NCBI RefSeq assembly: GCF_016714285.1
Contig: NZ_JADJNN010000013.1
Coordinates: 186,001-250,000 of the forward strand
Reading direction: 5' to 3'
Length of the DNA: 64,000 nucleotides
DNA from: Nannocystis sp.
Lineage (GTDB): Bacteria; Myxococcota_A; Polyangia; Nannocystales; Nannocystaceae
The first letter of the stretch is position 1, and each line of letters starts with the position of its first letter. A program made the position numbers and the translations under genes. Positions 18,823-26,384 of this stretch are shown here, one piece after another. A model generated the notes under the pieces. It was given only the letters and a program-made list of their open reading frames with translations. It did no database searches and was not told where the DNA came from.

Positions 18823-19713
18823 ATGATGATCGTCACCGGCACGAAGCGCTCCGGTACCTCGATGTGGATGCAGATCCTCATCGGCGCCGGCTACCCGATC
18901 ATCGGCGAGGCGTTCCCGATGCGCTGGGAGCACACGATCAAGGCCGCCAACCCCGAGGGCTTCTACGAGTCACACCTCCGCCGCGGCATCTTCTACCGCA
19001 CCAACCCGCACCCCAAGACCGGCGCCTACCTGTTCCCCGAGCAGGTCGCCCACCACGCGGTCAAGGTCTTCATCCCCGGCCTCGTCCGCAGCGACCGCGC
19101 CTTCATCGGCAAGGTCATCGCCACCGTCCGCGAGTGGCGCGAGTACGAGTCCTCCATCGCCCGCCTCTACGCCATCGAGGACGAGTCCCGCCGCGCCGAG
19201 GGCAAGGGCGCCCTCATCCCCGAGGAGCGCATGCCCGGCGCCCTCGAGTGGTGGTCCGAGAACTTCGCCCTCGTCCGCGACATCGCCGTCCGCCGCTACC
19301 CCGTCCACGTCCAGACCTACGAGGGCCTGCTCAAGGACCCCGAGACCGTCATCCCCGCGGTCCTCAAGTGGCTCGGCCGCGGCGACCCGGCCAAGGCCCT
19401 CGCCGCCGTCAAGCCCGAACACCGGACCCAGAAGCGCCCCGAATCCACCTCCGTCGAGCCCGAGGTCGCCGAGGTCTTCGACACCTTCTACGCCGCCATG
19501 CACGCCGGCAAGGGCCTCGACGCGCCGCTCCTGCAGAAGCTCAACGACACCAACGAGCTGCTCGCCCCCCGCATCGCCCAGCTCCACCACCGCCTGCGCG
19601 AACAGAACCGCCGCCGCGCGGTCCTCCGCGCCAAGCTGAAGGCCGAGCAAGCCGCCACCGGCGCCCCGGTCGACGACAGCCACGAGGACGACGAGACGGA
19701 AGAGTCGACCTGA
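18823..19713 (+). CDS. P-loop sulfotransferase-family protein
   Basis: 296 residues. The N-terminus MMIVTGTKRSGTSMWMQIL carries the 5'-phosphosulfate-binding P-loop of PAPS-dependent sulfotransferases (TGTKRSGTS, residues 5-13), followed by helix GAGYPIIGEAFP. A later EGLLKDP and LKWLG resemble the 3'-phosphate-binding region. The last 70 residues are a charged helical, possibly coiled-coil, tail ending in an acidic stretch. Either of two adjacent ATGs (18823, 18826) may be used. The acceptor is unknown; modification of an envelope sugar or small molecule is possible. Confidence 0.7.
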   Translation: MMIVTGTKRSGTSMWMQILIGAGYPIIGEAFPMRWEHTIKAANPEGFYESHLRRGIFYRTNPHPKTGAYLFPEQVAHHAVKVFIPGLVRSDRAFIGKVIATVREWREYESSIARLYAIEDESRRAEGKGALIPEERMPGALEWWSENFALVRDIAVRRYPVHVQTYEGLLKDPETVIPAVLKWLGRGDPAKALAAVKPEHRTQKRPESTSVEPEVAEVFDTFYAAMHAGKGLDAPLLQKLNDTNELLAPRIAQLHHRLREQNRRRAVLRAKLKAEQAATGAPVDDSHEDDETEEST

Positions 19714-19798
19714 GCGGCGAGCTCACCCGCGGCAGGCCGAACCACCGTCGACGTGTCGGTCAATTGTCCGCTGTCCGCTCGCCACGCGCGCCGCCACG

Positions 19799-19816
19799 AC
19801 CTGTCCCTTGAGACAG
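19799..19816. repeat. Copy of the CCTGTCC palindrome-like motif
   Basis: acctgtcccttgagacag lies in the 134-base gap between the sulfotransferase-like gene and the RsbT-like gene. Six of the seven arm positions pair around a short loop. Confidence 0.5.
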
Positions 19817-19847
19817 CCGCCGCGTCACCCGTGCGTGTTATCCATGC

Positions 19848-20294
19848 ATGGTGTCGTCGCAGCGCTACGTCGTCCGCGTCGAGGCCGACGTGTACACCGC
19901 CCGGCACGCCGCCGAGCGGCTCGCGCGGACCGAGGGCTTCGCCCGCATCGCCGCCCAGGAGGTCGCGCTCATCACCTCCGAGCTCGCGTGGAACATCGTG
20001 CGCCACGCCGGCCGCGGCACGATCTCCTTCACCCTCGTGATCGACCCCGAGCACGGCCCCGGCCTCGAGATCCACGCCCACGACCCGGCGCCGCCGATCG
20101 CCGACCTCGCCCTCGCCCAGCGCGACGGCCACACCGCAGGCGGCCCGATCCCCCACGAGCTCATGCTGCGCCGCCGCGGCATCGGCAGCGGGCTCGGGGC
20201 CGTGGCCCGCCTCGGCGACCGCCTGCTCCAGCGCCCCGACGGCGCCGGCAAGTGCCTGAGCGTCACCCGCTTCCTGGCAAGGCCGCAGCGCTGA
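19848..20294 (+). CDS. RsbT-like serine/threonine switch kinase
   Basis: 148 residues, a single GHKL ATPase domain of the anti-sigma-factor/RsbT type. The N-box TSELAWNIVRHAG is complete, and the G2-like loop RRRGIGSGLGAVARLGDR binds ATP. RsbT-type kinases phosphorylate STAS proteins of the stressosome and then leave it to activate a target. It converges on the PAS-STAS gene, with the two 3' ends overlapping by 32 bases, so it is the + strand partner of the stressosome operon. No SpoIIE-type phosphatase target (RsbU) is next to it, so the output is unknown. Confidence 0.85.
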   Translation: MVSSQRYVVRVEADVYTARHAAERLARTEGFARIAAQEVALITSELAWNIVRHAGRGTISFTLVIDPEHGPGLEIHAHDPAPPIADLALAQRDGHTAGGPIPHELMLRRRGIGSGLGAVARLGDRLLQRPDGAGKCLSVTRFLARPQR

Positions 20295-21147
20295 CCGACG
20301 TAGCCGCCCCGCCCTCGACCCTCGTCACCCGCAGGCCCATCGCCCGCATGCAGTACTTGAGCCCCTCCCGCAGGCTGCGCAGCGTGATCACGCCGTGCAT
20401 GTCGAGCCCCAGCGCGACGATGATCTGCGCGACCGACGGCTGGATGCCGGTGATGACGCAGCGCGCCCCCAAGAGCCCCACCGCGCGCATCACCTTCAGC
20501 AAGTGATCGGCGGTCGCCGTGTCCACCGTGTCGACGCCCGTCAGGTCGACGATCGCAAACTTCGCCCCCGTGCGCGCCACCGTCTCGAGCAGCGAGTTCT
20601 TCATGTCCGCCGCCCGCATGCTGTCGACCAGCCCGACCACCGGCATGGTCACGATGTCGTCCCACACCTGGATGATCGGCGTCGACATCGAGTGGATCGC
20701 GTCCTGCTGGGCCTCGACCCGCTGCCGCAGCTCCTCCTCCACGCGGCGATAGTCGGCCTCGAACTGGGACGACAACACCAGCGCCTGCTCGCGCTCCGCC
20801 AGCGCCTCCTTGTAGGGCGTGATGTCCCGCGCACACGCGTAGAGCAGCCCATCCGGGCCCGCCGCCGCCGCGGTCCACGACAGCCAGCGGTACTCGCCGC
20901 CCTGGTGGCGGTAGCGGTTCTCGAAGCCCACCAGCTCGGCGCCCTGGAACAGCTTCGCCGCCGCCGCGGCCGTCGCCTCACGGTCCTCGGCGTGCACGAA
21001 GTCGACGAAGGGCCGCGCCCGCAGCTCCGCCAGCGAGTAGCCGAGCACGCGGGCCCACACGGGGTTCAGGTCGACGAAGTAGCCGTCACGGTTGGCGGTC
21101 GCGAGCATCTCGAGCGAGACCTGAAAGAAGCGGTCGTAGTCAGCCAT
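20263..21147 (-). CDS. RsbR-like stressosome sensor: PAS plus STAS
   Basis: 294 residues. An N-terminal PAS domain (about 5-120; VHAEDREATAAAAAKLF, ARDITPYKEA) is linked by a helical segment (120-150) to a STAS domain (from about 154, STPIIQVWDDIVTMPVVG). The STAS helix carries the RsbR-type phosphorylatable Thr in GVDTVDTATAD (T210). The PAS domain would sense a ligand or redox state and pass it to the RsbRST complex. It is the last gene of the minus-strand operon and follows a V4R-STAS paralogue by 42 bases. Use of a PAS domain instead of the globin-like RsbR N-terminus marks it as a variant sensor. Confidence 0.88.
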   Translation of the reverse strand: MADYDRFFQVSLEMLATANRDGYFVDLNPVWARVLGYSLAELRARPFVDFVHAEDREATAAAAAKLFQGAELVGFENRYRHQGGEYRWLSWTAAAAGPDGLLYACARDITPYKEALAEREQALVLSSQFEADYRRVEEELRQRVEAQQDAIHSMSTPIIQVWDDIVTMPVVGLVDSMRAADMKNSLLETVARTGAKFAIVDLTGVDTVDTATADHLLKVMRAVGLLGARCVITGIQPSVAQIIVALGLDMHGVITLRSLREGLKYCMRAMGLRVTRVEGGAATSVSAAALPGSG

Positions 21148-21189
21148 GGCGCGGGTCCTCGGCGGGCGTAGCGGGGAGCGATGCGAACA

Positions 21190-22296
21190 CTACGGGCTCG
21201 GGCGACGCGCCCCGCGCCCGCTCTTGTTGGCGATGCAGGCCTGGAGGGCCTCCTTGAGGTTGGCGTAGGTCGGGATGCCCGTCAGGTCGACCCCGAGGTC
21301 GACGATCGTCTGGGCCACCAGCGGACCGATCCCCGAGATGATGCCGTTGGCCCCGAGCAGCTGGACGCCGCGGATGAGCCGCACGAAGTTGTCGGCGGTG
21401 TAGGTGTCGACCGTCTCGACGCCCGTGACGTCGATGATCGCGTGGCGCGACTTGGTCTGGATGATCGTCTCGAGCAGCTTCTCCATCATGCGGCTGGTCC
21501 GATCGCCGTCGACCGAGCCGATCACCGGCACCGCCAGCACGCCGTCCCACACCTGGATGATCGGCGTCGACAGGGCCTGGATCGCCGCCTGCTGCTGGGC
21601 GATGATGTCGAGCTTGTCGCGCAGCTCCTGCACGCTGCGGTCGCGCTCGGCCAGCGCCCGCATGTGCGCCTCGCCGGTGCGCCGCAGCTCGACCAGCACC
21701 CGCTGGAGGTCCGCGCTGGTCGCCTGCTCGCTCCGCGCCAGCTCGGCCAGCTCGGCGTCGAGGTCCCGCTCCGACACCTCGACCACCACCTCGTCATAAG
21801 GATCGCCCTCGGCGACGAACATGGTCTGACGACACCAGCAATTGGTCCCGAACAGGCGCGTCCCGTACGCCGTGAACTTGCCGGCGATCAGCCCCGCCCC
21901 CCAGTTAACGCCGGTGTTGCGCTGGAGCAGCCCCTCCCAGCCGTCGTACACGCGAAACACCGCCTGCCGGGCCGCACGGTCGACCTCGACGCACTCCCAG
22001 CGGCCCCAGCCCGCCGTGTACGCGAACAGGTTCAGCCGGACGAAGCCCGCCTCGAAGCTGGGCTCCGCCGCGATGATCTCCCAGTCCTGATCGACCCCGC
22101 GCTGGCCCTCGGCCTGCATCGCCAGCGAGAAGCGCTGCAGGCCGACCATGTTGACGAAGCCGCGCAGCAAGCTGGCCAGCGAGCTGTCGCGGAACATCAT
22201 CACGCACGGCACGCCCGCGATCGAGAAGCCGCCGTGCTCGAGGTCCCAGCGGAACTCGAGGCCCTCGATGGTGATGGTCGGGTGACGCAGGTCCAT
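21190..22296 (-). CDS. RsbR-like stressosome sensor: V4R-type plus STAS
   Basis: 368 residues. Residues about 30-175 look like the V4R/XylR-N small-molecule-binding domain: FVNMVGLQRF, GWGRWECVEVD, and GLIAGKFTAYGTRLFG followed by CW and FVAEGDPYDEVVVEV. The usual Cys pair near the end is partly replaced (CWC, then no CxF). A helical linker (176-240) leads to a STAS domain with STPIIQVWDGVLAVPVIG and a phospho-Thr site GVETVDTYTAD (T298). It would bring a hydrophobic or aromatic ligand input to the stressosome. Its start lies one base from the stop of the RsbS-like gene. Confidence 0.82.
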   Translation of the reverse strand: MDLRHPTITIEGLEFRWDLEHGGFSIAGVPCVMMFRDSSLASLLRGFVNMVGLQRFSLAMQAEGQRGVDQDWEIIAAEPSFEAGFVRLNLFAYTAGWGRWECVEVDRAARQAVFRVYDGWEGLLQRNTGVNWGAGLIAGKFTAYGTRLFGTNCWCRQTMFVAEGDPYDEVVVEVSERDLDAELAELARSEQATSADLQRVLVELRRTGEAHMRALAERDRSVQELRDKLDIIAQQQAAIQALSTPIIQVWDGVLAVPVIGSVDGDRTSRMMEKLLETIIQTKSRHAIIDVTGVETVDTYTADNFVRLIRGVQLLGANGIISGIGPLVAQTIVDLGVDLTGIPTYANLKEALQACIANKSGRGARRPSP

Positions 22297-22297
22297 A

Positions 22298-22720
22298 TCA
22301 GCCGTTCTCCTGAAGCTCGCCGCCGAACTCGTCCTCGGGCTCGATGTCCGTCACCGTCGCGGTGACGCCGAGTCGCACCAGCGCGTCCTCGAGGGTGAGC
22401 GCCGTCTGGGCCAGGCGGAAGTCGGCCCCCATCGTCTGCAAGGTCATCGCGATCGGCGCGCTCATGCCACAGATCACGGTGGGCGTGCCCATCAGCTTGG
22501 CCGCGGCCGCCAGGTTGGCGATCACGTGGCACAGGTGGCTGTCCATCGTCCACATGCCGGTCACGTCGATCACCAGGCCCGCGGCCGCCGTGTCGCGGAT
22601 CGTCCGCAGCACGTCGTCGACCAGCACCGCCGCCGTCTCGTCGGTCACGTCGCCCTGCAGCGGGACGACGATGCGCTGCCAGAGCTGGATCACTGGGATG
22701 CGGTTCTCGTACATGCTCAT
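22298..22720 (-). CDS. RsbS-like STAS scaffold protein
   Basis: 140 residues, a lone STAS domain. IPVIQLWQRIVVPLQGDV at the start and IDVTGMWTMDSHLCH are typical of RsbS; Ser61 matches the phosphorylated Ser59 of B. subtilis RsbS. An acidic tail (DIEPEDEF) is extra. RsbS forms the core of the stressosome with RsbR proteins and holds RsbT until it is phosphorylated. It lies four bases after the RsbX-like gene and one base before the V4R-STAS gene. Confidence 0.9.
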   Translation of the reverse strand: MSMYENRIPVIQLWQRIVVPLQGDVTDETAAVLVDDVLRTIRDTAAAGLVIDVTGMWTMDSHLCHVIANLAAAAKLMGTPTVICGMSAPIAMTLQTMGADFRLAQTALTLEDALVRLGVTATVTDIEPEDEFGGELQENG

Positions 22721-22724
22721 GGCT

Positions 22725-23294
22725 TCATACCTTTAGATCACAGGCCACCACGGTGGCGTCGTCGCTCGGTTTGCGGTGCTCGCGGATCACCGCCTCGCAC
22801 AGGTCCTCGACGCTCAGGTGGAGCATCGTCTCGAGCGGGCTGCGCTGCGAGATGCCGTCGCTGAACAGGACCAGGCGGCTGTCGACCGCCAGCTCCGCGC
22901 GGCACATGCGAAACTTCTGGACCCGGGCGCCGAGCACCCCGGGGCTCAGCAAGATCGGCAGCTTGCCGCCGAAGCAGCGCAGCTCGACGTTGCCGACCCC
23001 GCAGCACACGATCGTCGGCCCGTGCAGCAGGCACACCGTCGCCGCCGCGCCCCGGGTCCCACGCAGCGCAGCGTGCAGCCCCTGCATCCCGAGCTCGAGC
23101 TCGGCGCAGAGCGACATCGTCGCCAGGAACGCCGAGGCCCGCGCCGACGCCACCGCCGCCGCCTCCCCGTGCCCGAGCCCGTCGATCACCGCGACCAGGA
23201 TCCGGCCCTGCTCCTGGCGCAGCACCACCGCGTCGCCGTTGGCGTGCTCGCCGTCCTTCGGGACGCTGCGCTGGGCCGTGCGCCAGGTGGACAT
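22725..23294 (-). CDS. RsbX-like PP2C/SpoIIE phosphatase
   Basis: 189 residues. The metal-binding motifs of a short SpoIIE/PP2C phosphatase are present: AVIDGLGHGEAAA, LVLFSDGISQR and KPSDDATVVAC. RsbX resets the stressosome by removing phosphate from RsbR and RsbS. ATG 23294 shares its first base with the stop of the preceding RsbT-like gene (TGATG), so translation is coupled. The position directly before rsbS supports this role over a general phosphatase. Confidence 0.88.
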   Translation of the reverse strand: MSTWRTAQRSVPKDGEHANGDAVVLRQEQGRILVAVIDGLGHGEAAAVASARASAFLATMSLCAELELGMQGLHAALRGTRGAAATVCLLHGPTIVCCGVGNVELRCFGGKLPILLSPGVLGARVQKFRMCRAELAVDSRLVLFSDGISQRSPLETMLHLSVEDLCEAVIREHRKPSDDATVVACDLKV

Positions 23295-23920
23295 CAGTAG
23301 TTCACCTCGACTTCCACGCGGGTGCCCGCCGGGCTGCTGTCGATACGGAACTGATCCGCGAGGCGCTTGGTCCCCAGGATGCCGAGCCCGAGCCCGCTGC
23401 GGCTCTTGTAGCGCCCGCCGAGGATCTCCTCGAGGTTGACGATCCCCGGCCCCTGGTCGCGCGCCTCGACGTGCACGCAGCGGCGCGCCGGCCCGCACTG
23501 CCGCAGCGCCAGCTGGCCCCGACCCGCGTAGCTGATGATGTTGCGCGCCAGCTCGCTGACGATCGTCGCCAGCTTCTGCACCACCAGCGGCGAGACCCCG
23601 AGCGCGTGGCACAGGTCGCGCGCGGCCAGCCGGGCCCGGGCGATGTCCGCCTCGATCCGCAGCTCGAGCTCGATCGCCTCGACCTTGCGCGACGAGCCCA
23701 GACGCGTCAACTCGGCGACCGCCGCCCGCGTGTCCGCCTCGCCGCAGAACATCCGCAGCCCCTCGGCCAGGCGCGCCATCAGCTGCGTCGCCGGCGTCGC
23801 CCCGCGCGCCCCCGGCGACTCGCGCCGCGCCCGGACCAGGATGCTCTGCGCCCGCGTCGGGCTCACGTAGCGCCCGAGCACCGCCAGCAGCGCCTTGTCG
23901 TCCTGCTGCGCCTCGCTCAC
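23294..23920 (-). CDS. RsbT-like kinase with N-terminal extension
   Basis: 208 residues from GTG 23920, which overlaps the upstream stop (GTGA); ATG 23944 is an alternative. The N-terminal 75 residues are helical and unassigned (VSEAQQDDKALLAVLGRYVS). The C-terminal 130 form an anti-sigma-type GHKL domain: VVQKLATIVSELARNIISYAG, DQGPGI and SGLGLGILGTKRLADQF. This matches the fused C-terminal domain of the preceding histidine kinase almost motif by motif, so the two domains are probably paralogues. It likely phosphorylates the STAS proteins encoded downstream. Confidence 0.87.
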   Translation of the reverse strand: MSEAQQDDKALLAVLGRYVSPTRAQSILVRARRESPGARGATPATQLMARLAEGLRMFCGEADTRAAVAELTRLGSSRKVEAIELELRIEADIARARLAARDLCHALGVSPLVVQKLATIVSELARNIISYAGRGQLALRQCGPARRCVHVEARDQGPGIVNLEEILGGRYKSRSGLGLGILGTKRLADQFRIDSSPAGTRVEVEVNY

Positions 23921-25545
23921 AGGTTCACCTCGACCTCGATCCACGTGCCGGTCGGACCGGTGTGGATGCGAAAGCCGTCGGCCAACCGCTTGGCGCCCAC
24001 CAGACCCATACCCCGCCCGTTACGGCTGACCCTCCGGCCCGCCAGGATCTCGTCGAGCTCGGGGATCCCGGCGCCCTCGTCGATCGCCCGGATGAACACA
24101 CACCTCTGATCGGTCCCGACCGAACCGACGATCAGACGCCCGCCGCTGGTGTAGAGCACCATGTTGCGCGCCAGCTCGCTGACCACGGTGGCGATCTTCT
24201 GCAGCGCCAGGGGGCGCGCCCCCAGCTTCTGGCACAGCTCGCGCACCGCCATGCGCGCGCGCGCCACGTCGCGCTCCGCCAGCACCTCGATCTCCAGCGC
24301 CACCTCCGGCGCGCCGGCCTCGATGTGCACCGCCGGCAGCTCCGCGGTGAAGGTGGAGCCGCCGCCGGGCGTGCTGGCCACCCGGATCTCCCCGCCCAGC
24401 ATGTGGCACAGCCGCTGCGTGATCACCAGCCCCAGCCCGGTCCCCTCGTAGCGCCGCGTCGACGAGGTGTCGACCTGGTAGAACTCGCGAAACAGCTGGC
24501 CCACGTGCTCCGGCGCGATGCCGATGCCCGTGTCGCTCACCGAGAACAGCAGCCAGGCGCGACCGTTGACCAGCTGCCGCTTCACCCGCAGCGACACCGT
24601 CCCGTCGTGCGTGAACTTGCCGGCGTTGCTCAGCAGGTTCAGCAGGCACTGCCGCAGCTTGAGCGCGTCCGATCGCATCGAGCCCGCCGCCGGGTCGAGC
24701 TCCACCCGCAGCGCGTTGCGGTTGCGTTCGATCCCCGGTCGCACCGCCGCCAGCACCTCGTCGACCATCGCCGCCACCGCGAACTCCTCGACGTGGACCA
24801 GCATCTTGCCGGCCTCGATCTTCGAGATGTCGAGGATGTCGTTGATGAGCTGCAGCAGGTGCTTGCCCGCCGCGCGGATCCGCCGCACGTCGCTGGCGAA
24901 GCCCTCCTCCTTGCGCTCGCGCAGCTCCTCCTCGATGAGCTCGCTGTAGCCGAGGATCGCGTTCAGCGGCGTCCGCAGCTCGTGGCTCATCCGCGCCAGG
25001 AACTCGCTCTTGGCCCGCGACGCCTCCTCGGCCGCCGCCGTGCGCTCGGCGATGCGGCGCTCGAGCGAACCGTTGAGCTCGAGCAGCGCCGCCTCCTCGC
25101 GGACCACGGCCTGCTCCGCCTGCACCCGCGCCGTGATGTCCTGCGCCACCGCGAAGACCCGCCCCGCCTCGCGATCGCAGAGCGCCTGCCATGCCAGCCA
25201 GATCTCCCGCCCGTCGTGGCCCACGTAGCGGTTGCGGAACGCGACCACCTCGCCCGCCCGCGCGTTCAACTCGCGGGCGCTGGCCGCCGTGGCCTCGCGA
25301 TCGTCCGGGTGCACGAACTCGAGATAGCTGCGCGGCCGCAGCTCGAGCGCGGCCGCCCCCAGCACCTGCATCATCGGCCCGTTCGCCTTGACGAATCGAC
25401 CGTCGAGGTCGAGCTCGCAGATCAAGGTCTCGCTCGCCGCGAGCAGACGGCGATAGCAGACCACGTCGCGCTCACCGAGCGGCGCACCGAGCCCCGTCGG
25501 CTCGCCCGTCTCGCCCGTCGCTGTGGTGCCCTGGACCCTGTCCAT
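23917..25545 (-). CDS. PAS histidine kinase fused to a C-terminal RsbT-like kinase domain
   Basis: 542 residues from ATG 25545; the frame extends to 25791, but the extra part is poorly biased. Order: PAS (about 30-145, LDGRFVKANG, FVHPDDREAT), a coiled linker, HisKA with phospho-acceptor H188 in ARMSHELRTPLNA, HATPase_c with NLLSNAGKFTHDG, DTGIGIAPEH and GTGLGLVITQ (to about 405), then a second GHKL domain (about 410-542). The second domain has the RsbT motifs IATVVSELARNMVLY and NGRGMGLVGAKRLADGF. One polypeptide therefore carries a His kinase and a Ser/Thr switch kinase. It heads the stressosome operon and could pass a two-component signal into STAS phosphorylation. That reading is inference from the fusion and the operon. 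Confidence 0.88.
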   Translation of the reverse strand: MDRVQGTTATGETGEPTGLGAPLGERDVVCYRRLLAASETLICELDLDGRFVKANGPMMQVLGAAALELRPRSYLEFVHPDDREATAASARELNARAGEVVAFRNRYVGHDGREIWLAWQALCDREAGRVFAVAQDITARVQAEQAVVREEAALLELNGSLERRIAERTAAAEEASRAKSEFLARMSHELRTPLNAILGYSELIEEELRERKEEGFASDVRRIRAAGKHLLQLINDILDISKIEAGKMLVHVEEFAVAAMVDEVLAAVRPGIERNRNALRVELDPAAGSMRSDALKLRQCLLNLLSNAGKFTHDGTVSLRVKRQLVNGRAWLLFSVSDTGIGIAPEHVGQLFREFYQVDTSSTRRYEGTGLGLVITQRLCHMLGGEIRVASTPGGGSTFTAELPAVHIEAGAPEVALEIEVLAERDVARARMAVRELCQKLGARPLALQKIATVVSELARNMVLYTSGGRLIVGSVGTDQRCVFIRAIDEGAGIPELDEILAGRRVSRNGRGMGLVGAKRLADGFRIHTGPTGTWIEVEVNL

Positions 25546-25766
25546 CCCGCCTGGCCGCCGGCTATTTTGCACCCAGCCGGCATCCCCACGATCGAAGAAA
25601 ATGCCGCCTGTTCCCGCGCGCCCCAACGCCCCAGCGCCCGTACGACTGTCCACGTGCAGCCGCAGGCCGCCCCGGACCCGCCAGACCGTCTCACTTCCTG
25701 TGACAGGTCGGGAAAACCTCCTCACTCCCGGTAACATTGCCCGACCTTCGGGCAACCGAGGTGCTG
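25546..25766. promoter_or_regulatory. Divergent control region between stressosome operon and ECF sigma gene
   Basis: 221 bases without a supported gene, containing the region's lower-GC stretches. A ggaaaac element at 25711-25717 followed about 14 bases later by gtaac resembles the -35/-10 layout of ECF-sigma promoters and would suit autoregulation. A short palindrome cctgtgacagg (25697-25707) lies just upstream of it. The promoter call is weak. Confidence 0.35.
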
Positions 25767-26384
25767 ATGGTGACGATCGCGCCAGAACCAACCCCAGACG
25801 CAGACGCCGACCTGCTCCTCGGCGCCCTCGTCGAGCGAGCCCGCGGCGGCGACATGCACGCCTGGGCCCGGCTCTACCAGGACCACTGGGCCCGCCTCCT
25901 CCGCCACGTCAGCTACCTGACCGGCGACGTCACCGCGGCCGAGGACCTCGTGCAGGAGACCTTCGCCCAGGCCCTCGCCAGCCTTATCCGCTTCGACGCC
26001 CGCGCCCCGTTCTTCGCCTGGCTGCGAGGCATCGCCATGAACATCGTCCGCAAGCACTGGCGCACCCGCGGCCGCCGCACCCGTGCGTACACAAGGATCG
26101 AGGCCGAGAGCGGCCTCGGCCTCGCCGCCAACGACCCCGAGAACAATCACCTGTCCAGGCTGCGGGCCCAGACCCTGCTCGCCGTCCTCGACGAGCTCCC
26201 CGAGCACCTGCGCGAGGCCTTCGTCCTCTGTGATCTGCGTGACATGTCCACCGAGGACGCCGCCCAGGAACTCGGGATCTCCCCGGGCAACCTCCGCGTC
26301 CGGGCCACCCGGGCCCGCGCGCGCATCCGCGTCGCCCTCACCGAGCTCGGCTGGCTAAGCCCGCCGTCAGGAGATAGCCCATGA
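25767..26384 (+). CDS. ECF-type RNA polymerase sigma factor
   Basis: 205 residues from ATG 25767; a TTG at 25737 is the alternative. Sigma region 2 is clear (YQDHWARLLRHVSYLTGDV, AEDLVQETFAQAL, FFAWLRGIAMNIVRKHWR), and region 4 follows after a short linker (LDELPEHLREAFVLCDL, STEDAAQELGISPGNLRVRATRARARI). ECF sigma factors direct RNA polymerase to a small regulon, usually under a membrane anti-sigma factor. The next gene overlaps by ATGA and encodes a single-pass membrane protein, fitting that arrangement. Confidence 0.93.
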   Translation: MVTIAPEPTPDADADLLLGALVERARGGDMHAWARLYQDHWARLLRHVSYLTGDVTAAEDLVQETFAQALASLIRFDARAPFFAWLRGIAMNIVRKHWRTRGRRTRAYTRIEAESGLGLAANDPENNHLSRLRAQTLLAVLDELPEHLREAFVLCDLRDMSTEDAAQELGISPGNLRVRATRARARIRVALTELGWLSPPSGDSP

